A stretch of DNA of 5,662 nucleotides, taken from positions 101,639-107,300 of the forward strand of contig DDQZ01000079.1 in assembly GCA_002343505.1 (NCBI GenBank). Direction: 5' to 3'. Below the pieces are notes generated by a model. That model searched no databases. It worked only from the letters and a program-made list of their open reading frames with translations, and was not told where the DNA came from. Below are positions 1 to 5,662 of this stretch, piece by piece (position 1 is the first letter of the stretch; the number at the start of each line of letters is the position of its first letter). The position numbers and the translations under genes were made by a program. This DNA comes from Verrucomicrobiaceae bacterium UBA2429. Lineage in GTDB: Bacteria; Verrucomicrobiota; Verrucomicrobiia; Verrucomicrobiales; Verrucomicrobiaceae.

Positions 1-365
1 CGGTAGGCGATGATCGCCAGCGTCTCCAGCGCCGGCTGGCTGAGGCGCTGGACTTTTTTGCCCGGATAAAGCGCGCGGCACCACTCGGCAAACTCGATCC
101 TGGCGCACAACCGCCATCCGTGGCTGCGCTCCACAATCGTGAAAGCGCGCCCGTCCTTCTCGTAGTGCGCGGTGAGCTGGTCTATGGCCTCGCGGATGCC
201 GGCCTCGTCCACCGCCAGGAGCGGCTCCAGCCACTCCGGCGGCTGCTCGCCGGCGGCCTCCTTGATGTCCTTGGCCGTCTCTTTGACCGCCGCCGCCATT
301 TTTTCCAGAAGCAGCGGCTCCTGGGTGGCAAAAAGAAGGCTTTCGACGATGGCGGTCAGTTCCAT
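1..365 (-). CDS. scpB: Segregation and condensation protein B (ScpB), N-terminal part, cut by the window's left edge
   Basis: ScpB is the winged-helix kleisin-partner (kite) subunit of the bacterial SMC-ScpAB condensin. It binds ScpA as a dimer and helps compact and segregate the chromosome in the cytoplasm. The sequence shows 121 complete codons read leftwards from ATG at 365-363, plus the first two bases of an Arg codon. The N terminus reads MELTAIVESLLFATQEPL, the family's usual opening helix. GRAFTIVERSHGWRLCAR (about residues 72-89) is the strand and wing of the first winged helix. LSQPALETLAIIAYR (108-122) is the family signature opening the second winged helix. A charged stretch at about 28-52 (KETAKDIKEAAGEQPPEWLEPLLAV) looks longer than in compact ScpB proteins. 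An in-frame TGA lies 36 nt upstream, and ATG is preferred over a TTG 18 nt upstream because it aligns with the family start. No clear Shine-Dalgarno is present. The C-terminal portion is outside the window. The family call is secure; the lineage-specific insertion is an inference. Confidence 0.94.
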   Translation of the reverse strand, partial: MELTAIVESLLFATQEPLLLEKMAAAVKETAKDIKEAAGEQPPEWLEPLLAVDEAGIREAIDQLTAHYEKDGRAFTIVERSHGWRLCARIEFAEWCRALYPGKKVQRLSQPALETLAIIAY

Positions 366-377
366 GATGGGCCGCCC

Positions 378-405
378 ATCCAAGCAAGCACGGGGGGAGA
401 GTCAA
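378..405 (-). promoter_or_regulatory. Weak candidate promoter for scpB
   Basis: On the minus strand TTGACT (405-400, 5 of 6 matches to TTGACA) is followed after 16 nt by TTGGAT (383-378, only 3 of 6 matches to TATAAT). Transcription would begin only about 6 nt before the scpB ATG, giving a nearly leaderless message. The -35 match is good but the -10 is poor, so this is a suggestion only. scpB could equally be transcribed by read-through from the sulfatase gene. Confidence 0.2.
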
Positions 406-415
406 GCCACGCTTG

Positions 416-435
416 GGCGCGAGGTTGAGCGCGCC
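416..435. repeat. GC-rich inverted repeat in the sulfatase-scpB spacer
   Basis: GGCGCG (416-421) and CGCGCC (430-435) are perfect reverse complements around an 8-nt loop, with two further G-T wobble pairs outside. In RNA it could form a short stable hairpin between the sulfatase stop codon and scpB. No T-run follows on either strand, so it does not meet the pattern of an intrinsic terminator. It might attenuate read-through or be chance in GC-rich DNA. The rest of the 366-491 spacer holds a T7 run on the minus strand (475-469) without a matching stem, and nothing else recognised. Confidence 0.25.
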
Positions 436-491
436 TGCTCGGAAAGCACATCGCACCGCCTCGCATGGAAAAAAAGCCGCTCCCGCCACGC

Positions 492-1985
492 TCACCGGAT
501 CTTCGCGTCCGGCAGTTCGGACTTGATGCCCTCATCCAGCGGCATCTTGTCGTTTTCGGCTGTCAAGCCGGCACCGGCCATGACACGAGCCAGCTCGTTT
601 TTCATCTCCGCGACCACGGAGGCGTATTTGGGATTGGCGATCAGGTTGTGCCGCTCTTCCGGGTCGAACTCGATGTTGTAAAGCTCGGCCATGTGGCGGT
701 CCGGCGTGCCGTCGCCATGCGGATAATGCACATACTTCCACGACTCGGTGCGCACGCCGCGCACGTTCGGCGTGTAGGGGAACTGCTTCTCGTAGTTGTA
801 ATGATAGAGCCAGCTCCCGCGCCAGCCGGGGTCGCCTTCACGCGCGAGCCTGACCCACGATCTGCCGTGGATGCCCTCCAGCGCGGGCGCGCCGCAGAGT
901 TCGAGAATGCTGGGCGCCATGTCGAGGGTGAGCACCTGCTGCTCGACGACCACCGGCTTGTCCGCCGGGACGAGTCCGGGGTAGCGCACGACTAGCGGGA
1001 TGCGGATGCTGGCCTCGTGCATGGTGCGTTTGTCCACCATGCCGTGCTCGCCGTTGAGGATGCCATTGTCGCCCATGAGGACGATGATGGTGTTGTCCAG
1101 CTCGCCGCGCTTTTTCAGCAGCTCATAAAGGCGGCCCATGCTGTCATCCACGGAGAGCAGCGTGCCCCAGTAGGCGCGCGTCATGGCCTCGAAGTCCTTC
1201 ACCGCCTCGGGGCTGTCGTCGGGGGATTTTTTCCGCCATTCGAAGAGCGGCCCGTAAATGCCGTGCCAGGTGTAAAGCCGCTCGGTGATCCATTTCGGCT
1301 TGTCCTCCAGCATGAAGGCCGTCTCGGGATACGGGATGCGCGCGTTTTCAAAGGACTTTTCATACTTCGGTTCCGGGAAGTAAAAGCTGTGCGGCGCCTT
1401 GTGCCCGATCATCAGGCACCAGGGCTTGTCCCCGCGCTCGCGGCCCAGCCATTCCTCGGCCATCCCGGTGACGACATGCGTGTAATAACCCGGCACCACC
1501 TTCGCGCCCTGGCCGTTGATGTTGAACTCGGTGTCGAAATACTTGCCCTGCCCCTTGTGCGTCACGAACCAGTTGAAGCCGGGGCGCGGCTCGTCGTTGT
1601 CCTCGCCCATGTGCCACTTGCCGATGTAGGCGGTGTCATAGCCCGCGCCTTGCAACACCATGGGGAAGCTTTTGAAGCCCTCGGGATACTCGGTGAAGTT
1701 GTTCGTCACCCCGTGCTTGTGCGCATACATGCCGCTGAGGATGCTGGCGCGGCTGGGCGAGCAGAGTGAGGTGGTGCAGAAGGTGTTTTTGAAATGCACC
1801 CCTTCCCTGCCGATGCGGTCCATGTTCGGCGTCTTGAGATGCTTGCTGCCACCGAGACCGATGGCATCCCAGCGTTGGTCGTCGGTCAGGACAAAGAGCA
1901 CGTTCGGGCGCGCGGCGTCAGCGCCAGGCAGGAGCGCCCCGAGAGCGCAGACGACAGTGAGAAAAAAGGCGGTTGGCAGTCTCAT
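492..1985 (-). CDS. Secreted type I (S1, formylglycine-dependent) sulfatase
   Basis: Hydrolyses sulfate esters, most likely on a sulfated sugar or glycan, outside the cytoplasm. Numbering from ATG at 1985 gives 497 residues, normal for S1 sulfatases. Residues 1-24 look like a Sec signal peptide: basic start, hydrophobic [15 protein letters not shown], and a probable cut after A-D-A. The alkaline-phosphatase-like core opens with [13 protein letters not shown], where D35 and D36 would bind Ca2+. C75-S-P-S-R79 is the FGly motif: C75 is the residue converted to formylglycine and R79 assists. GKWHMG supplies K123 and H125, KAPH supplies H199, GDNG supplies D306 and N307 for the metal, and K319 lies in [15 protein letters not shown]. 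The C-terminal subdomain has the usual [14 protein letters not shown]. The fold and catalytic set are intact. [15 protein letters not shown] after KWH recalls GlcNAc-6-sulfatase-like S1 members, but the substrate cannot be fixed from sequence. Cys-type FGly normally needs a maturation enzyme (anSME or FGE), not encoded here. The next gene downstream, 126 nt away on the same strand, is scpB; a divergent repeat-protein gene lies upstream. Confidence 0.95.
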   Translation of the reverse strand: MRLPTAFFLTVVCALGALLPGADAARPNVLFVLTDDQRWDAIGLGGSKHLKTPNMDRIGREGVHFKNTFCTTSLCSPSRASILSGMYAHKHGVTNNFTEYPEGFKSFPMVLQGAGYDTAYIGKWHMGEDNDEPRPGFNWFVTHKGQGKYFDTEFNINGQGAKVVPGYYTHVVTGMAEEWLGRERGDKPWCLMIGHKAPHSFYFPEPKYEKSFENARIPYPETAFMLEDKPKWITERLYTWHGIYGPLFEWRKKSPDDSPEAVKDFEAMTRAYWGTLLSVDDSMGRLYELLKKRGELDNTIIVLMGDNGILNGEHGMVDKRTMHEASIRIPLVVRYPGLVPADKPVVVEQQVLTLDMAPSILELCGAPALEGIHGRSWVRLAREGDPGWRGSWLYHYNYEKQFPYTPNVRGVRTESWKYVHYPHGDGTPDRHMAELYNIEFDPEERHNLIANPKYASVVAEMKNELARVMAGAGLTAENDKMPLDEGIKSELPDAKIR

Positions 1986-1989
1986 GGCA

Positions 1990-2004
1990 GTGCGCAAAAC
2001 GCAC
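1990..2004 (-). promoter_or_regulatory. Hairpin immediately upstream of the sulfatase start codon
   Basis: On the minus strand GTGCG (2004-2000) and CGCAC (1994-1990) are perfect complements; one U-G pair extends the stem to 6 bp with a UUU loop. It ends 4 nt before the ATG, exactly where a Shine-Dalgarno would lie, and no purine-rich SD is present. It could modulate translation initiation or be a small operator-like dyad. The structure is directly visible; the role is inference. Confidence 0.3.
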
Positions 2005-2077
2005 GGGAGGCGGATTCTTGCAAACGCATTCTCCCCGGATCAGGCCGGGCGCTTTGAGGCATACCCCTTTTGCTTGG

Positions 2078-2105
2078 CTCAAAATGGGCCGGTTTATCTC
2101 AAAAT
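2078..2105. repeat. Direct repeat CTCAAAAT with 20-bp period
   Basis: CTCAAAAT occurs at 2078-2085 and again at 2098-2105, starts exactly 20 bp apart, about two helical turns, so both would face the same side of the DNA. It lies upstream of the candidate promoter of the repeat-protein gene. Tandem half-sites for an activator are possible. An 8-bp repeat in AT-rich DNA could also be chance. Confidence 0.3.
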
Positions 2106-2110
2106 TGAGA
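2097..2110. promoter_or_regulatory. Inverted repeat TCTCAA-AA-TTGAGA, operator candidate
   Basis: Perfect 6-bp arms (2097-2102 and 2105-2110) flank a 2-bp centre. The 14-bp palindrome overlaps the second copy of the CTCAAAAT direct repeat and lies about 30 bp upstream of the TATAAT at 2140. Position and symmetry fit a dimeric regulator site for either divergent gene. No specific regulator family is recognised. Confidence 0.4.
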
Positions 2111-2118
2111 ATCAATAC

Positions 2119-2145
2119 TTGTGAATGACCTCATTTGAATATAAT
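2119..2145 (+). promoter_or_regulatory. Candidate sigma70-type promoter for the repeat-protein gene
   Basis: A perfect TATAAT (2140-2145) lies in an AT-rich island amid GC-rich DNA. TTGTGA (2119-2124) matches TTGACA at 4 of 6 positions but with a 15-nt spacer, shorter than the ideal 17. Transcription would start near 2152, leaving a leader of about 54 nt before ATG 2206. The -10 is convincing and the -35 is not, which would suit an activator-dependent or repressed promoter. Confidence 0.5.
2124..2135. promoter_or_regulatory. Inverted repeat AATGA-CC-TCATT in the promoter spacer
   Basis: Perfect 5-bp arms (2124-2128, 2131-2135) around a CC centre sit between the candidate -35 and -10 elements of the plus-strand promoter. 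It abuts the next inverted repeat directly. A repressor bound here would block polymerase; the arms are short, so chance is not excluded. Confidence 0.3.
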
Positions 2146-2156
2146 TACCATATTCA
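2136..2156. promoter_or_regulatory. 7-7-7 inverted repeat over the -10 element, operator candidate
   Basis: TGAATAT (2136-2142) and ATATTCA (2150-2156) are perfect reverse complements separated by 7 bp, giving a 21-bp dyad centred at 2146. The TATAAT at 2140-2145 lies inside it. This geometry is typical of a repressor operator covering the -10 region, with arm centres 14 bp apart. It is the longest perfect dyad found in the intergenic region. No known regulator consensus is claimed. Confidence 0.45.
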
Positions 2157-2205
2157 GACAATCCACTCGAACAATTCCCAGGCCGCGACTCCTCACTGCT
2201 CTCTC

Positions 2206-5200
2206 ATGCTCCCCTTCCCGTCCAGCATCCGCCAGTTTGCAGCCCAGTCCGGCTGTCTGACTCTGATCTGGACACTCGCCGGGATTTTGGCTTGGCCCCT
2301 GGCCGCTCAAGATTTCCAGCCTGCCTACGATCTGGCAAAACCCCCCGGCGCCTCCCTGGACGCCCCCTCCATTCTGGCGCATGGCAAGCTGCCCGGCGAT
2401 GGCTTTGGCCGCGTCATCCGCACCGGGGATGTCAATGGTGACGGTATTGAAGACTTGATTGTCGGCTCAGCCACCGCGAGCGCCGGGGCTACCCGGGTCA
2501 ACGCGGGCACAGTCTGCATCTGGTTCGGCAGCGGGCAAATCGGCGGCGTGTTTGACGCCTCATCCTCCGCAGGCAGAGCGCCGGATGTGACCCTGCTGGG
2601 CGCGCGCGCAGGCGATAGTCTCACTTCCGGCGGCGCTCTCACCGTGGCGGATGTGAATGGCGACGGCATCGCCGACATCCTCCTCGGCGCCCCCGGCGCG
2701 GACGGCCCCTCCGCCAGCCGCGATGGCGCGGGGGAAAGCTATATTGTCTTTGGCCGCGACATTTTTCCCAATGTGCTCGACCTGGCCGTCCAGGGAGATG
2801 GAGGCGCGGATGTCACGATCCACGGTGCCAGCGAGGGGGACAGCCTCACCTCCGGCGGCGCTTTGACTGCGGGGGATGTCAATGGCGACGGCATCACCGA
2901 CCTGCTCCTTGGCGCACTGGCCGCCGATGGCCCGGACGAGTCGCGACCCAGCGCGGGCGAGGCTTATGTCATCTTCGGCAGGGAGGAGTTTCCCTTCACG
3001 CTGGACCTCGGCATTCAAGGCCCCGGCGGTGCTGATGTCACCCTCTACGGCGCGGACGAGGGCGATTTCCTGGCCTACGACGGCGCGCTCAAGGCGGCGG
3101 ATGTCAATGCGGACGGTTTACCGGACATCATCCTCGGCGCGGTCGGCGCGGACGGTCCCGATGAAACACGCGAAGCCGCAGGCGAATGCTACATCGTCTT
3201 TGGCAGGCCGGGACTGCCCCCCGTCCTTGATCTGAAAATCAGCGGCCCCGGCAACGCGGATGTCACCCTTTACGGCGTCAGCCCTGACGATCAGATGACC
3301 TCCGGCGGCTCCATTGTCGTGGCCGATGTCAATGGCGACGGCATTGACGATCTCCTGCTCGGCACACCCGGCGGCGACGGTCCGAATGACACCCGCAGCG
3401 GCGCGGGCGAAAGCTACATTGTTCTTGGCCGCCCCTTCTTCCCGCCGGTCATGGACCTGGCCTTCCAGGGCCACGGCGGCGCTGATGTCACCCTCCATGG
3501 CGCCTCCGCCGAGGACAGCCTCACCTCCGGCGGGGCGCTGGCCGCTGCGGATGTGAACAAGGACGGCATCGCCGACATCCTCCTCGGCGCGGGACTGGCC
3601 GATGGGCCGGAGGAAAGCCGCCTCAGCGCGGGCGAGGCTTGCATCGTCCTGGGCCGGCCCGTTTTTCCCGTCACGCTTGACCTCGCCATCCAGGGACCCG
3701 GCGGCGCGGATGTCACCCTCTATGGCGCGTCTCCCGGCGACAACCTCGCCATCGGCGGCGCGCTGCTCGCGGCGGATGTGAACCAGGACGGCCGCGCCGA
3801 TCTCATCCTCGGCGCGCTGCTGGCCGACGGACCGGAGGAAGGCCGCTCCAACGCCGGCGAGGCCTGCGTCATCCTCGGCCGCGATGCCTTCCCGCCCGTG
3901 CTCGACCTCGCCATTCATGGACCCGGCGGCGCGGACATCACCCTTTACGGCGCCACCGCCAATGACCAGCTCACCCGCGAGCGGTCCCTGGCCGCCGGCG
4001 ACATCAATGGCGACGGCATCCCCGACATCCTCCTCGGCGCGCGCGATGCCGACGGCCCCGGCGAGGCGCGCGGCGGAGCCGGCGAAGTCACCGTCATCCT
4101 CGGCAGCGGCATCCCCTTCACCGGCCCGCAGATCACCCTGCACCAGCCCGCCGGCACCTACCTGGCCGACGGCGGCGGGCGCTACTTTGGCGCGGTGCTG
4201 CTCAACAACATCGGCACCCGCCTTTTCACCGTCGTCAACACCGGCACCGAGCCCCTCACCGGCATCGCCATCACCCTCGGCGGCGTCAATGAGGACGACT
4301 ACTCCGTGGACCGCGCCGCCCTGCCCGCCGAGCTTGCCCCCGGCCAAAGCGGCGCCTTCCTCGTCACCTTCGCCCCCGGCACCCTCGGCCTGCGCGCCGC
4401 CGCCATGCAGATCCACAGCAGCGACACCAGCCGCAGCCCCTATGATGTGCGCCTCACCGGCATCGGCGCCGCGCCCGAGCTCTCCGTCGAGCAGCCCGCC
4501 GGCAGCCCGCGCCACACCGGCTCCACGCGCGCCTATGGCGGGGGGGCCACCGGTTACAGCAAGAACCTCGTCTTTGTCCTCAAAAACATCGGCACCGCCG
4601 ATCTCGAAGGCGTGATCCCCTCCCTCACCGGGGCGGACGCCGCCCGCTTCAGCTTCCCCGCGCCCGCCTCCAGCACCATCGCCCCCGGCCAGAGCCTGAG
4701 CCTGCCCGTCACCTTCACCCCCGGCGTGCTTGGAGACTTCAGCGCCGCCCTGCACGTCATCAGCAGCGTCTCGCCGGACGCGCCTTACGTCGTCCACCTC
4801 ACCGGCTCCGGCGTGCCGCCCGCGCCCGAGCTGGACCTCGAGCAGCCCGCGCACACCGTCCTGGAAAGCGGCGGCGCCCGCGCCTATGGCAGCGTCTCCA
4901 TCGGCGCGTCGAAAAACCTCGTCTTCACCCTGCGCAACACCGGCACCGCGCCCCTCACCGGCATCGCCTTCAGCACCGCGGGGGAAAACCCCGCCGACTT
5001 CCTGCCCCTCTCCCCCACCCTGCCCGACGTGCCCCCCGGCGGCAGCGCCGCATTCACCCTCGCCTTCGCCCCCCAGGCCAGGGGCGCGCGCGCGGCGGAG
5101 CTGCGCATCGCCAGCGACGACGCCGATGAGGACCCCTATGTCGTCCACCTCGCAGGCACCGGCGTGGACCCGCGCATCCAGATCGAGCATCCCTTCGGCG

Positions 5201-5662
5201 CCGGCATGGCCAATGGCGAGAGCCGCAGCCTGCCCCTCACCATCATGGGCGAGCAGAGCAGCCTCACCTTCACCCTGCGCAACACCGGCAGCGACGACCT
5301 CACCGGCATCTCCCTCACCCAGACCGGCGCGCATTCCTCAGACTTCATCCTCCTCGCCCCGGGCCAGACCTCCCTGCCGCCCGGAGCCGACACCATCTTC
5401 AGCGTCATCTTCACCCCCAAGGCCGCCGGCCCGCGCTCCACCACCCTGCGCATCGCCAGCAACGACGCCGATGACAACCCCTTCCTCATCCCCCTCACCG
5501 CCACGGGAGCCGCGCCAAAGCTCAGCCTGGAGTCCGTCCCCGCCCCGCCCTTCGAACCCGGCGCCACCCTGGTCTTCGACCCCCTGCTCGCCGGCGCCGT
5601 CTCCCCCGTCCGCACCCTCACCGTGCGCAACACCGGCACCGCCCCCCTCCCCCGACCCCCCA
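2206..5662 (+). CDS. Large secreted FG-GAP propeller / ASH (choice-of-anchor D) repeat protein, open at the right edge
   Basis: Reading is uninterrupted for 1152 codons from ATG 2206 to the window end, with no stop, so the C terminus is missing. Residues 1-34 form a Sec signal peptide: R9, hydrophobic core around 17-33 (CLTLIWTLAGILAWPLA), probable cut after A34 before QDFQP. About residues 48-640 hold eight FG-GAP repeats, each with a D-x-N-x-D-G-x-x-D calcium loop (D75, 149, 224, 299, 374, 449, 524, 599). This matches the integrin-alpha-type beta-propeller. From residue 643 follow ASH/choice-of-anchor D immunoglobulin-like domains at 643-757, 758-874, 875-989 and 990-1104, and a fifth starting at 1105. 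Each has an NTGT(x)PLTGI strand and ends PY-V-LTG-G. No catalytic motif is seen. Such proteins are generally extracellular and implicated in binding or adhesion; the ligand is unknown. An ATG at 2125 is in frame but overlaps the promoter -10 and would bury the signal peptide. No Shine-Dalgarno precedes ATG 2206 (CTCTCTC). It is divergent from the sulfatase gene. An anchoring or secretion signal may lie beyond the edge. Confidence 0.94.
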   Translation, partial: MLPFPSSIRQFAAQSGCLTLIWTLAGILAWPLAAQDFQPAYDLAKPPGASLDAPSILAHGKLPGDGFGRVIRTGDVNGDGIEDLIVGSATASAGATRVNAGTVCIWFGSGQIGGVFDASSSAGRAPDVTLLGARAGDSLTSGGALTVADVNGDGIADILLGAPGADGPSASRDGAGESYIVFGRDIFPNVLDLAVQGDGGADVTIHGASEGDSLTSGGALTAGDVNGDGITDLLLGALAADGPDESRPSAGEAYVIFGREEFPFTLDLGIQGPGGADVTLYGADEGDFLAYDGALKAADVNADGLPDIILGAVGADGPDETREAAGECYIVFGRPGLPPVLDLKISGPGNADVTLYGVSPDDQMTSGGSIVVADVNGDGIDDLLLGTPGGDGPNDTRSGAGESYIVLGRPFFPPVMDLAFQGHGGADVTLHGASAEDSLTSGGALAAADVNKDGIADILLGAGLADGPEESRLSAGEACIVLGRPVFPVTLDLAIQGPGGADVTLYGASPGDNLAIGGALLAADVNQDGRADLILGALLADGPEEGRSNAGEACVILGRDAFPPVLDLAIHGPGGADITLYGATANDQLTRERSLAAGDINGDGIPDILLGARDADGPGEARGGAGEVTVILGSGIPFTGPQITLHQPAGTYLADGGGRYFGAVLLNNIGTRLFTVVNTGTEPLTGIAITLGGVNEDDYSVDRAALPAELAPGQSGAFLVTFAPGTLGLRAAAMQIHSSDTSRSPYDVRLTGIGAAPELSVEQPAGSPRHTGSTRAYGGGATGYSKNLVFVLKNIGTADLEGVIPSLTGADAARFSFPAPASSTIAPGQSLSLPVTFTPGVLGDFSAALHVISSVSPDAPYVVHLTGSGVPPAPELDLEQPAHTVLESGGARAYGSVSIGASKNLVFTLRNTGTAPLTGIAFSTAGENPADFLPLSPTLPDVPPGGSAAFTLAFAPQARGARAAELRIASDDADEDPYVVHLAGTGVDPRIQIEHPFGAGMANGESRSLPLTIMGEQSSLTFTLRNTGSDDLTGISLTQTGAHSSDFILLAPGQTSLPPGADTIFSVIFTPKAAGPRSTTLRIASNDADDNPFLIPLTATGAAPKLSLESVPAPPFEPGATLVFDPLLAGAVSPVRTLTVRNTGTAPLPRPP
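2428..4113 (+). repeat. Eight tandem FG-GAP coding repeats, 225-bp period
   Basis: The Asp codon opening each calcium loop falls at 2428, 2650, 2875, 3100, 3325, 3550, 3775 and 4000. The first interval is 222 bp and the next six are exactly 225 bp. Consensus elements in each 75-residue unit are DVNGDGIADILLGA, then ADGPDESR-x-x-AGEAYIVFGR, then FPPVLDLAIQGPGGAD and VTLYGAS-x-GD-x-LTSGGAL. All eight loops keep D1, N3, D5, G6 and D9. Variation is confined to loop position 4 (G, A, K or Q) and to the residues after DG. Unit 1 is the most diverged and lacks the ADGPDESR linker, consistent with a capping blade. Synonymous sites differ between units, so the array is not very recent slippage. Confidence 0.93.
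4132..5662 (+). repeat. Tandem ASH / choice-of-anchor D domain repeats (four full, one partial)
   Basis: Domain starts at 4132, 4477, 4828, 5173 and 5518 give units of 345, 351, 345 and 345 bp (115, 117, 115 and 115 residues), with the fifth cut by the window edge. Shared landmarks are an opening such as ELSVEQPAG, ELDLEQPA or RIQIEHPFG, then LVFTLRNTGTAPLTGI, a proline-glycine turn such as LPPG or IAPGQS, F-x-P near the middle, and LRIASDDADEDPYVVHLTGTG at the end. This is the pattern of ASPM-SPD2-Hydin-like beta-sandwiches seen in large bacterial secreted proteins. Third codon positions are strongly biased to C here. These domains probably act as a rigid stalk or binding modules. Confidence 0.85.

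Noticed and set aside
456..494. Intrinsic terminator after the sulfatase
   Set aside because: A T7 run exists on the minus strand (475-469) after a GC-rich stretch, but that stretch does not form a convincing self-complementary stem next to it.
120..681. Plus-strand open frames of 102 and 169 codons
   Set aside because: They overlap the 5' end of scpB and the 3' end of the sulfatase in antisense. ScpB signatures on the minus strand explain this stretch.
465..995. 176-codon open frame on the plus strand
   Set aside because: Antisense to the sulfatase C-terminal half. Its protein shows no recognisable motif.
1017..1769. 250-codon open frame on the plus strand
   Set aside because: It lies wholly antisense to the sulfatase, whose conserved catalytic motifs prove the minus frame is the coding one.
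1914..1985. Lipoprotein signal on the sulfatase because of C13 in the signal peptide
   Set aside because: The residues before C13 (T-V-V) do not form a lipobox, and an A-D-A site for signal peptidase I follows.
1986..1997. TTG start for the sulfatase at 1997
   Set aside because: It adds only four residues, lies inside the upstream hairpin, and the ATG at 1985 gives a normal signal-peptide n-region.
2125..2205. Earlier in-frame ATG at 2125 for the large repeat protein
   Set aside because: It overlaps the candidate promoter spacer and would put 27 polar residues ahead of the signal peptide. ATG 2206 gives a normal exported N terminus.
2428..4113. CRISPR array or non-coding satellite
   Set aside because: The 225-bp units are in frame, diverge at synonymous sites and encode intact calcium loops. 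There are no short identical repeats with unique spacers.
3118..5334. 738-codon open frame on the minus strand
   Set aside because: It is antisense to the FG-GAP/ASH protein in codon register. Its product is a low-complexity Gly/Ala/Glu/Asp-rich string that mirrors the sense repeats, with no signal, domain or upstream site of its own. It exists because the sense strand lacks TTA, CTA and TCA codons.

Overview
The window is GC-rich and bacterial. It carries the start of a housekeeping chromosome-segregation gene, a secreted sulfatase, and the first 1152 codons of a very large secreted repeat protein. Start codons lack recognisable Shine-Dalgarno sequences, and a type I sulfatase sits beside an FG-GAP plus 'choice-of-anchor D'/ASH-type protein. 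Together these suggest the Planctomycetota-Verrucomicrobiota-Lentisphaerota group, most likely Verrucomicrobiota. This placement is an inference from gene content and style; no rRNA or other decisive marker is present.

Layout: (1) 1-365, minus strand: N-terminal 121 codons of scpB (SMC-ScpAB condensin), running off the left edge. (2) 366-491: a short spacer with a GC-rich dyad and a weak promoter candidate for scpB. (3) 492-1985, minus strand: a complete exported S1-family sulfatase of 497 residues with the FGly motif C-S-P-S-R and the usual catalytic and metal-binding residues. (4) 1986-2205: an AT-rich divergent intergenic region with a consensus TATAAT, three back-to-back inverted repeats and a 20-bp-period direct repeat. 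It looks like a control region for the repeat-protein gene and possibly for the sulfatase. (5) 2206-5662, plus strand: one uninterrupted reading frame, open at the right edge. It encodes a signal peptide, eight calcium-loop FG-GAP propeller repeats (seven intervals, six of exactly 225 bp), then four full and one partial ASH/choice-of-anchor D Ig-like domains of about 115 residues.

How the genes might work together: the sulfatase should remove sulfate esters from a sulfated glycan outside the cytoplasm. The divergent repeat protein is built like an extracellular adhesion or binding protein. A shared control region would fit a surface glycan-use or attachment function, but nothing in the sequence proves co-regulation or shared substrate. 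scpB is probably unrelated in function and merely lies downstream on the sulfatase strand.

No tRNA, rRNA, CRISPR array, insertion sequence or phage gene was seen. The most unusual features are the metrically exact propeller array and the cluster of palindromes over the divergent promoter. No clearly new enzymatic or defence system is visible in this window.
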